Source: Saccharothrix sp. S26
GTDB lineage: Bacteria > Actinomycetota > Actinomycetes > Mycobacteriales > Pseudonocardiaceae
Length of the DNA: 64,000 bases
Assembly (NCBI RefSeq): GCF_021390395.1
Contig: NZ_JAJUWT010000001.1
Span: forward strand, 62,001-126,000
Direction of reading: 5' to 3'
Shown here: one piece after another, positions 58,201 through 64,000 of the stretch
How the letters are laid out: each line of letters begins with the position of its first letter
How positions within the stretch are numbered: the first letter of the stretch is position 1
Notes under the pieces: model-generated
The model's database searches: none
What the model saw: only the letters and a program-made list of their open reading frames with translations
What the model was told of the DNA's origin: nothing
Made by a program: the position numbers and the translations under genes

Positions 58201-58481
58201 TCAACGCACCCGTCCAGATCCAGGCGGCAAGCGACCTAGCGCGGGCCAAGGGCGGCCGCATCGACGACGTCTCCCGCCTGCCCGCCGGTCAGTTCTACGG
58301 CGCCACCGAGGGAACCGGGCTGTCGAAGGTCCAGGTGCCGATATGCCTGAGCCACCACCCACCCACGGCGTTGGCCGAGGAGGAGGTTCTGTCGCGGGCG
58401 CAGGCATCGGCGAGAGAAGCGGGGGACGGAGGCGGGTCTGGACCGGGTCAAAAGCTGAAGGATGGCCAATGGACCGACTGA
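55230..58481 (+). CDS. Double-ATPase with C-terminal HerA/FtsK-type motor
   Basis: A 1083-residue protein with two P-loop domains. The first has Walker A LRGERGVGKTHML (64-71 core) and Walker B-like VVMAVDQVDSVI and resembles AAA/STAND-type ATPases. The second has Walker A FAGSGSGKTVLLRRLVEE (near 686), LIDTNNDLARL, Walker B LFVLDEAQTFV (near 930) and a sensor region MVYATQAPKALHNVVSGN, as in HerA and related DUF87 motors that pump DNA. Between them lies a linker with an acidic, threonine-rich stretch near residue 640. GTG 55230 overlaps the previous stop. HerA-type motors with a nuclease partner occur in several anti-phage systems, and the DUF4365 protein is the likely partner here. Confidence 0.8.
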   Translation: MNEEQRNALSSVQFGWAVTPDDIWSPMHHHVDGLHAHAVDGISQAVAAAGRRPQASPMGIVLRGERGVGKTHMLGWLRQHVQARGGSFFLLKLLDRHSFWEGAVHGVVGGLLDRQGGQLGRLLGELARLTGQDRETGMRLTGTLPVRRQDVEALLDGLRSLDAQVAVECQDTLRALVLYRAKGKAWEAGNAYLVLPEGVEAADRVEWGFRTASRSPQLLLGDLSKIFALVGPVVMAVDQVDSVITQAADSPGEEALVDRLADGLMRVREETRRTIVVVACLPRSWDLIEHHAVNSAADRFRVLDLRTAMPNAAVAGAIVERHLAGLYGEIGFTPPHATWPVHPSAFAGRDVAHWTPRRLLQRVDEHIRWCLIHDTVEELRDFTAATAEPAGRPTAGPREADELDALFARLRDTADILAPLDHQREDERMQALLGAALHCFVLERGADGPPLTVDASRGGNPPLHARLRLTVDEAGEGEVHWSFRAIAHTHPRAVLARLKSAQLEAELRRGDDKRHLVVLRNTAFSGGPATTSALEAFRADGGLALPIAESDLRLFTALEKMRDQSPSGFLPWLLSRRPATSSQLLTRALADLDHFATTSVPQVRHDDPDPAPEWPGVSGTLSDVTADQPATSSEEVTDAPEDPTVTAPEPAIDEPSVRLGTGVVTGTPFTVPLALLRKHTVVFAGSGSGKTVLLRRLVEEVALQGVSSILIDTNNDLARLGDPWPSPPALWEPGDAERADRYLRDTDVVVWTPRREAGRPLTLDPLPGFDREPDDPDEFRTAIDAAVAGLVPRINLGGRKASTGRAVLTQALTHFVRGGGGELVDFLAFLADLPPGVSTVRDAPRLAADMADGLNAEMINDPVFGGAGERLDPGVLLTPPAGKRARVSVISCIGLPNDDQRQTFVNQLQLALFSWIKRNPARDRPLGGLFVLDEAQTFVSSRTTTASTQSTLTLASQARKYGLGMVYATQAPKALHNVVSGNAATQFFGLLNAPVQIQAASDLARAKGGRIDDVSRLPAGQFYGATEGTGLSKVQVPICLSHHPPTALAEEEVLSRAQASAREAGDGGGSGPGQKLKDGQWTD

Positions 58482-58662
58482 CCTCGATCCGCGTGGCACC
58501 GGAGTGGGGTGCTTCCCATTCCGGGTCTGCGTTGCAGGAGAGGCGATCGCCGACAACTGCTCTGCCGAGCGGATCGTGGTCGAGTTCGGTGCACCGCCTG
58601 ACCTGGTGACGGCGATCGATGCGTGGGATGACGAGTTCCAGGCCCGGCCGCGTTCCGAGTGA
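58469..58662 (+). pseudogene. Orphan, frameshifted copy of the ESX immunity gene
   Basis: From ATG 58469 (inside the end of the ATPase gene) SIRVAPEWG, then one base missing near 58507, then CFPFRVCVAGEAIADNCSAE, RIVVEFGAPPDLVTAI, DAWDDEFQA follow the immunity protein at 51193 closely, and stop at 58662 before its last third. No toxin gene precedes it. Bases 58663-58699 show nothing. Confidence 0.75.
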
Positions 58663-58699
58663 GGCGAGGATCGCCGAGATCTGCTTGCGATACAGACCG

Positions 58700-59524
58700 T
58701 CAAACAGCCTCGAAGATCGTCCTGCGGTGCCACTCGAAGTAGGGTGCCGATGAAGGTGTGTAGGCAGTGCAGGGGCGCCCCCTCAAGTGGCTGAGACGGT
58801 CGCGCATGCCGCCTTGCGGGACTTCGTCCGGTGGTCGTGTCCGTACGTACCCGTTGTCGTCGACGGTGATCCAGCCGGATTCGTAGAGCGCGTCGCAGCC
58901 GAACGTGCAGGCCAGCATCGCTACGTTGTCGAGGTCACGGCGTTCGTCATCACTGCACGCGGCCCGCTTCTTGATGTGGGCGGCGACGAGGAAGTCCGGT
59001 GGGAACAGATCGCCGCACAGGGCGCACCGCGCGGATGTCCGGCCGCCGACGAGCAGGCTGCGTAATCGACCCTGTTCCAGCCTGATCTTCACCTGGGCGG
59101 TCGAGTCCACCCGGCCGTTGTGGTGGTCGGTGGTCGGCGGTTCGTCGAGCACCACCACGGTAGGTCTGCCGGTGAACCGCGCTCCGGGTAGAACCGCCAG
59201 GACGGCGCCCACGAACGAACTTCGATAACCCAGTTTCCCGGGGGTTACCCGTACCGAGCCCTGGGTGGCGAGCAGGTTCAGACCCTTCTGCACGGCGCTC
59301 ACCGGGACGGGTTCGCCCTGTGGCGATCGTTCCGTGCTCACGATGACGTTGTCGCCTCGCACGGCCAGGATGGTGTTCGACTTGCCGGACACGGTCCGGA
59401 TGTCGACCCCGATGAGTGCTCTGACCAGGTCGACGGCCCTCGGTAAGGCCCGCGAAGGATCGGCTCGGGAGGCCGGGCCATCCAGCCGCTCGGACGTGTC
59501 GACTGGACGTGATCGCTCAACCAT
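58700..59524 (-). CDS. HNH-type endonuclease-like protein
   Basis: A 274-residue protein. The C-terminal third has an HNH-like zinc site: CALCGDLFPPDFLVAAHIKK, RDLDNVAMLACTFGCDALYE. The N-terminal half (VDLVRALIGVDIRTVSGKSN, VQKGLNLLATQGSVRVTPG) is unassigned and may bind DNA. ATG 59524 is used; GTG 59530 just before it is equally possible. It is convergent to the immunity remnant and divergent from the next gene. HNH proteins of this kind are frequent in restriction and defence islands. Confidence 0.7.
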   Translation of the reverse strand: MVERSRPVDTSERLDGPASRADPSRALPRAVDLVRALIGVDIRTVSGKSNTILAVRGDNVIVSTERSPQGEPVPVSAVQKGLNLLATQGSVRVTPGKLGYRSSFVGAVLAVLPGARFTGRPTVVVLDEPPTTDHHNGRVDSTAQVKIRLEQGRLRSLLVGGRTSARCALCGDLFPPDFLVAAHIKKRAACSDDERRDLDNVAMLACTFGCDALYESGWITVDDNGYVRTRPPDEVPQGGMRDRLSHLRGRPCTAYTPSSAPYFEWHRRTIFEAV

Positions 59525-59672
59525 CGTCACCCGTGACCACTCACGCACCTCCGGACATGTCGTAACGGCAGCATAGGAACAGCAAGCCCGCTGCGGACTG
59601 GTTCCACGATGGTGAGCGGTGCTCGTGGTTGTCGAGCCTCGTGCGAGTCCGGTCGGCAAATGTGGGAACCTC

Positions 59673-61034
59673 ATGATCGACTTCGATGAAGAGGGGTACG
59701 TGAACGCGGTGGACCACTCGCCGGAGCAGGTGCGGTTCACTGAGGAGGAGGCGCTGGCCAACCTGCGCGCCGTGCTCGAGCTGTGCGCGGCAGGGGAGCT
59801 GAGGTGCAGTGACAAGACCGGGCGTCCGTTGGCTGCGACCGTGCGCACTGTCGGCGCGCATTTGGTGCGCGGCGATTTTTACGCTGAGGAGCCCATTGCG
59901 GCGTTCGCTTGGCCGTTGCTGCTCCAGGCCGGTGGCCTCGCTTCGCTTGACGGCACCCGCCTCCGGTTGACCCCGAAGGGCCGTGCGGCGCTGGGCAATC
60001 CGTCCGTGGAGGTCATCCGGGTGCTGTGGCGGCGTTGGCTCACCCACGCGGTGATCGATGAGTCCAGTCGGGTCGAGCACATCAAGGGGCAGCAGGCCCG
60101 CAACGTGCTCACCTCGGCCAAGACGCGGCGGCAGGTGGTTGCTGCGGCGTTGGCGACCTGCCCACCGGACAAGTGGGTCGACGTGGACTTCCTGTTCGCC
60201 TCGATGCGGCGGGGCAACCTGAGTCCCACCATCGCCCGCACGGAGACGGCGTTGTGGAAGCTCTACCTCGTCGACCCGGAGTACGGCAGCCTCGGCTACG
60301 ACGGCCACCACGACTGGGAACTGCTCGAAGGTCGCTACACGCCGGCCGTGTTGTTCGAGTACGCGGGCACCCCCGGGTTGATCGACCTCGACTACGTCGA
60401 CCCGCGCGGTGCGCGCGAGGACTACGTCGACAACTGGGGCGGTGACGACCTGGACGCGTTGAGCCGCTACGACGGGCTCGTGGCGGTCAGGCTCACCGCG
60501 TTGGGCGCTTACGCACTCGGTTTGGCCGACACGTACCAACCGGCTGAGCCCAAGACCGCTCGGACCAGGCCGCTGAAGGTGCTGCCCAACCTCGACATCG
60601 TTGCGATGGGCGACATCGGCGTCGCGGACCGGCTCGTCCTGTCCGCCCACGCCGAGCAGACCGCCGACCGCGTCTGGACGGTGTCGGCGGCCGGCCTGCT
60701 CGTGGCGCTGGACAACGGCCGCGACCTCGGAGAGTTCGTCGACTTCGTCGCCGAGCGGACCGAGCACGACCTGCCCGACGGGTTGCGGGTGCTGGTCGCG
60801 GACGTCGAGCGGCGGAGCTCGCAGCTGACGGATCTCGGTCACCTCCGCGTGATCGAGTGCGCCGATCCCGCGCTCGCCGCGTTGATCACCCGTGACCGCG
60901 CCTTGCGCGGGCTGTGCCGTCCGATCGGTGACCGCCACCTCGCCGTGCGGCCGGACCAGGAGCTGAAGTTCCGCAAGGCCCTGCTCCAGCTGGGGCACGT
61001 CATCCCGTCCGGAGGCCGCGGAGCTCGGCTCTGA
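59673..61034 (+). CDS. Helicase_C_3 (XPB/Ssl2 N-terminal)-like protein
   Basis: A 453-residue protein. The C-terminal 130 residues (LPNLDIVAMGDIGVADRLVL, WTVSAAGLLVALDNGRDLGE, RRSSQLTDLGHLRVIECADP, LRGLCRPIGDRHLAVRP) resemble the helicase-associated domain of actinobacterial XPB-like helicases, but no P-loop or DEAH motif is present, so it is not a helicase itself. The N-terminal part (ALANLRAVLELCAAGELRCS) looks like a winged-helix. ATG 59673 is the first start that is not upstream of poor coding; VNAVDHS at 59700 is an alternative. It precedes the hsdM genes by 260 bases with no other gene between. Confidence 0.6.
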   Translation: MIDFDEEGYVNAVDHSPEQVRFTEEEALANLRAVLELCAAGELRCSDKTGRPLAATVRTVGAHLVRGDFYAEEPIAAFAWPLLLQAGGLASLDGTRLRLTPKGRAALGNPSVEVIRVLWRRWLTHAVIDESSRVEHIKGQQARNVLTSAKTRRQVVAAALATCPPDKWVDVDFLFASMRRGNLSPTIARTETALWKLYLVDPEYGSLGYDGHHDWELLEGRYTPAVLFEYAGTPGLIDLDYVDPRGAREDYVDNWGGDDLDALSRYDGLVAVRLTALGAYALGLADTYQPAEPKTARTRPLKVLPNLDIVAMGDIGVADRLVLSAHAEQTADRVWTVSAAGLLVALDNGRDLGEFVDFVAERTEHDLPDGLRVLVADVERRSSQLTDLGHLRVIECADPALAALITRDRALRGLCRPIGDRHLAVRPDQELKFRKALLQLGHVIPSGGRGARL

Positions 61035-61293
61035 CACGGGTGGGGTCGTGCGTTCGTTGGACGGGCTCGATTCCGCCGCCTTGCGATCTTCGCCGAGGAG
61101 CGGATGATCGAAAACTCTCGCATGCGCGGGAAGTTCGCTGTGTCAGCGCGTCTACTACCCTTGGCGGGCGCGGCGCTGGTCGCCGTCGGCGTTGCTCGAC
61201 AGCTGGGCACGCCTTTCGCGCGGAGTTGAGGAGCGGTGCCGCATCGTGGTAGTCCGTGTTGGTGCCGGCAGGGGTGAGGCGTTGCCCCTGCCG

Positions 61294-62781
61294 ATGAGTC
61301 TCACCGAGCTGGAGCAGTATCTCGCTCGGGCCGCCGACCTGCTGCGGGGGAGCATCGATCAGGCCGACTTCAAGGCTTACATCTTCCCGTTGATGTTCTT
61401 CAAGCGGATCAGCGACGTTTACGTCGAGGAGTATGAGTCCGCGCTCGCCGAGTCCGACGGGGACCACGAATACGCCTCATTCACCGAGAACCACCGTTTC
61501 CGCATTCCACAGGGCAGCCTGTGGGACGATATCCGCGCCCGAACGGAAAACATCGGGCAGGCACTGGTAACCGCGTTCCGCGCGATCGAAAAGGCCAACC
61601 CCGATGTGCTATACGGCATTTTCGGCAATGCCGCGTGGACCAACAAGGAAAAGCTGCCGGACGCCAAGCTGCGGGACCTCGTCGAGCACTTCTCCAGCAA
61701 GAGCCTCTCCAGCGCATCAGTCGCACCGGACGTGTTCGGCCAGGCGTACGAGTACTTGATCAAACGGTTCGCCGACCAGTCGAACAAGAAGGCTGGCGAG
61801 TACTACACCCCTCGCTCGGTCGTGTCCCTGCTCGTGAACATCCTCGACCCGCAGGAGGGCGAGACGGTGTACGACCCGGCCTGCGGCACGGGCGGCATGC
61901 TGATCGAGGTCATCGAGCACGTGAAAGCCGCCGGCGGCAGGCCGCAAACCCTGTGGGGCCGGCTCTACGGTCAGGAGAAGGTGCTCGCGACTTCGGCGAT
62001 CGCCCGGATGAACCTGCTGTTGCACGGCGTCGAGGATTTCCAGATCGCACGGGATGACACGCTGCGTTCACCGGCCTTTTTCGACGGGCCGCGCCTTGCC
62101 CGCTTCGACTGCGTGATCGCCAACCCGCCGTTCTCGCTGAAGAAGTGGGGGGAGGACGCCTGGGCGTCCGACCGGTGGGGACGCAACGAACTCGGCGGCG
62201 TTCCGCCGAAGGGGTACGCCGACTGGGCGTGGGTGCAGCACATGGTCACCTCGGCACTGCCCCGAAGCGGACGGATCGCGGTCGTTCTGCCGCAAGGCGC
62301 GCTGTTCCGCCAGGGCGCCGAGGGACGTATCCGTGAACACGTGCTCAAGGCCGACCTGATCGAGGCGGTCATCGGTCTTGCACCCAACCTGTTCTACGGA
62401 ACGGGGCTTGCCGCATCGGTGCTGATCCTGCGCAAGCGGAAGGACGACGATCGTCGGGGCAAGGTGCTGTTCATCAACGGCGAGAAGCTGTTCAAACGAG
62501 GACGCAACCAGAACACCCTCGAGCCGGAGCACGCCGAAACCCTGCTGAAGGCCTACCGGTCGTTCGACGACGAACCAGGGCTTGCCGCTGTAGCCTCGCT
62601 CACCGAGATCGACGCCAACGGCTACAACCTCAACATCCCGCTCTACGTCGAGCGGGTCGACACCGGCGAGCGGATCACCGTGGAACAGGCGTTGGCCGAC
62701 TTGGAGTCCGCCCATGCCGCCGCCCGCGAGACTCTTGCGGTGTTGGAGATCGAGCTGGCGAAGTGGGGGATGTCGGCATGA
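61294..62781 (+). CDS. hsdM: Type I restriction-modification methylase subunit (first of two)
   Basis: A 495-residue HsdM. LTELEQYLARAADLLRGSID and FKAYIFPLMFFKRISDVYVE form the N-terminal HsdM_N domain. TPRSVVSLLVNILDPQEGET leads to SAM motif I YDPACGTGGMLIE (about residue 194), and catalytic motif IV is VIANPPFSLKKWG (about 277). Both are intact, so it should methylate adenine in a bipartite site once joined by HsdS. ATG 61294 starts the conserved N-terminus, though its ribosome-binding site is weak. The TGA overlaps the ATG of a second, different hsdM. Confidence 0.9.
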   Translation: MSLTELEQYLARAADLLRGSIDQADFKAYIFPLMFFKRISDVYVEEYESALAESDGDHEYASFTENHRFRIPQGSLWDDIRARTENIGQALVTAFRAIEKANPDVLYGIFGNAAWTNKEKLPDAKLRDLVEHFSSKSLSSASVAPDVFGQAYEYLIKRFADQSNKKAGEYYTPRSVVSLLVNILDPQEGETVYDPACGTGGMLIEVIEHVKAAGGRPQTLWGRLYGQEKVLATSAIARMNLLLHGVEDFQIARDDTLRSPAFFDGPRLARFDCVIANPPFSLKKWGEDAWASDRWGRNELGGVPPKGYADWAWVQHMVTSALPRSGRIAVVLPQGALFRQGAEGRIREHVLKADLIEAVIGLAPNLFYGTGLAASVLILRKRKDDDRRGKVLFINGEKLFKRGRNQNTLEPEHAETLLKAYRSFDDEPGLAAVASLTEIDANGYNLNIPLYVERVDTGERITVEQALADLESAHAAARETLAVLEIELAKWGMSA

Positions 62782-64000
62782 CCACGACCGAGCGCATCAC
62801 CCAGCGCGAGTTGGAGTCGTACCTGTGGGGCGCGGCCGTGCTCCTGCGCGGTCTGATCGATGCCGGGGACTACAAGCAGTTCATCTTTCCTCTGGTGTTC
62901 CTCAAGCGACTGTCCGACGTCTACGACGAAGAACACGCCGCAGCCCTCAAGATCTACGACGATGAGGAGCTCGCCGACCTCCCGGAGAACCACCGCTTCG
63001 CCATCCCTGACGGAGCCCACTGGGACGACATCCGCGCAGTCACCCGGAACGTCGGCACCGCGATCCTCGCCGCGATGCGCGCCATCGAGAAGGCGAACCC
63101 GGACACCCTGCCCGGCGTGTTCGGCGATGGCGACTGGGGCAACAAGAACCTGCTGCCCGATGCGACCCTCAACGACCTGGTCGAGCACTTCTCCACCAAG
63201 ACACTCTCCGTGGCGAACCTGCCGGAGGACGAACTCGGTCAGGGCTACGAGTACCTGATCAAGAAGTTCGCGGACGACTCCGGCCACACCGCCCAGGAGT
63301 TCTACACCAACCGCACCCTCGTGCACCTGATGACGATGATGCTCAAGCCTCAGCCCGGCGAGAGCGTCTACGACCCGACCTGCGGCACGGGTGGCATGCT
63401 CATCTCCACCGTTGCCGAGCTCCGTCGCCAGGGCAAAGAGTGGCGCAACCTCAAGCTCTACGGTCAAGAGCTGAACTACGGCACGTCAGCCATCGCCCGG
63501 ATGAACCTGTTCCTGCACGGCATCGCCGACGGCCACATCGCCCACGGCGACACCTTGGCCAGGCCCGCCTTCCTCAACCGACGCGGCGAGCTGCGCACCT
63601 TCGACGTGGTCCTCGCCAACCCTCCCTATTCGATCAAGTCCTGGAACCGCGCGGCCTTCGTCAAGGACGCCTACGGCCGGAACATGTGGGGAGCCCCACC
63701 CCAGGGTCGTGCCGACTACGCATTCTTCCAACACATCGCCAAGAGCCTCGATCCGGAGACCGGCCGAGCAGCGATCCTCTTCCCGCACGGTGTCCTGTTC
63801 CGGCGCGAGGAGGCGGTGCTACGCGCAGAGTTGGTGAAATCCGACCTGCTCGAAGCCGTGCTCGGCCTGGGCGCCGGCTTGTTCTACAACTCGCCGATGG
63901 AAGCCGTCGTCATCACGCTCCGAGCCGACAAACCGGCCGGCCAGCGCGGCAAGGTGTTGTTCATCAACGCCGTCAACGAGGTCGCTCGCGAGCAGGCGCA
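62778..64000 (+). CDS. hsdM: Type I restriction-modification methylase subunit (second, 3' end off the window)
   Basis: The first 407 codons of another HsdM, clearly diverged from its neighbour. The N-terminal domain reads ELESYLWGAAVLLRGLIDAG and YKQFIFPLVFLKRLSDVYDE. SAM motif I is YDPTCGTGGMLIS (about residue 198), and motif IV is VLANPPYSIKSWN (about 280). ATG 62778 overlaps the previous stop. Two tandem hsdM genes in one operon imply a heteromeric methylase or two fused systems. HsdS and HsdR should lie beyond the right edge. Confidence 0.9.
   Translation, partial: MTTTERITQRELESYLWGAAVLLRGLIDAGDYKQFIFPLVFLKRLSDVYDEEHAAALKIYDDEELADLPENHRFAIPDGAHWDDIRAVTRNVGTAILAAMRAIEKANPDTLPGVFGDGDWGNKNLLPDATLNDLVEHFSTKTLSVANLPEDELGQGYEYLIKKFADDSGHTAQEFYTNRTLVHLMTMMLKPQPGESVYDPTCGTGGMLISTVAELRRQGKEWRNLKLYGQELNYGTSAIARMNLFLHGIADGHIAHGDTLARPAFLNRRGELRTFDVVLANPPYSIKSWNRAAFVKDAYGRNMWGAPPQGRADYAFFQHIAKSLDPETGRAAILFPHGVLFRREEAVLRAELVKSDLLEAVLGLGAGLFYNSPMEAVVITLRADKPAGQRGKVLFINAVNEVAREQA

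Noticed and set aside
59673..61034. Calling this gene a helicase
   Set aside because: It has only the Helicase_C_3-like accessory domain; no P-loop or DEAH box is visible.

Overview
The window is high-GC (around 70%) DNA with GTG starts, many 1-4 base start/stop overlaps and G/C third positions. Together with DUF5753/XRE regulators, WXG100/ESX-type proteins, an FxLD-type methyltransferase and LamG + RHS secreted proteins, this points to a filamentous actinomycete, most likely of the Pseudonocardiaceae (Saccharothrix/Actinosynnema/Lentzea-like). The genus is inference. Almost the whole window is accessory DNA: restriction-modification, candidate defence operons, polymorphic toxins, insertion-sequence remains and pseudogenes.

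Layout. 1-4.2 kb (minus strand): remains of an integrative or conjugative element, with a C5 cytosine methyltransferase running off the left edge, a truncated ParA-like ATPase joined out of frame to a truncated DNA methylase, a SAF-domain protein, and a secreted-protein gene cut at its 5' end. 4.2-8.4 kb: XRE and TPR regulators and a HAD hydrolase. 8.4-12.8 kb: a LysR regulator divergent from a compact cassette of radical SAM/SPASM protein, thymidylate-kinase-like protein, EEP phosphohydrolase and NUDIX hydrolase. 12.8-15.5 kb (minus): an FxLD-type methyltransferase with two tiny translationally coupled ORFs, then WXG100-type pseudogenes.

15.5-32.8 kb is the centrepiece. A four-gene minus-strand operon encodes (i) a 2072-residue Ser/Thr kinase - DEAD/DEAH helicase - DUF1998 - Vsr-like nuclease fusion, (ii) a DrmD-like SNF2 helicase, (iii) a DrmMI/Eco57I-like adenine methyltransferase and (iv) a RelE/ParE-like domain fused to a UvrD helicase. 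A convergent plus-strand gene encodes an HTH protein with an N6-methylase fold whose catalytic NPP(F/Y) motif has become ETPV. A 16-bp motif (15 of 16 identical) lies upstream of both transcription units. I read this as a DISARM/Druantia-like anti-phage system with a built-in kinase and a methylase-derived regulator.

32.8-53 kb: the 3' half of a tRNA-Ala(GGC) gene with its terminator (probable attachment-site remnant), an ESX/WXG100-type cluster, a nested IS110-in-IS481 remnant, a LamG secreted protein, a 2283-residue RHS-HINT-deaminase toxin with a candidate immunity gene, and an ESX-type toxin with a candidate immunity gene, plus pseudogene copies of that toxin and immunity gene elsewhere. 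53-58.5 kb: a tightly coupled four-gene operon of a DUF4365 nuclease-like protein, an unknown protein, a small probable winged-helix protein and a double-ATPase with a HerA/FtsK-type C-terminal motor, a second candidate defence system. 58.7-64 kb: an HNH protein, a Helicase_C_3-like protein and two tandem, different hsdM genes of a type I restriction system, the second cut by the right edge.
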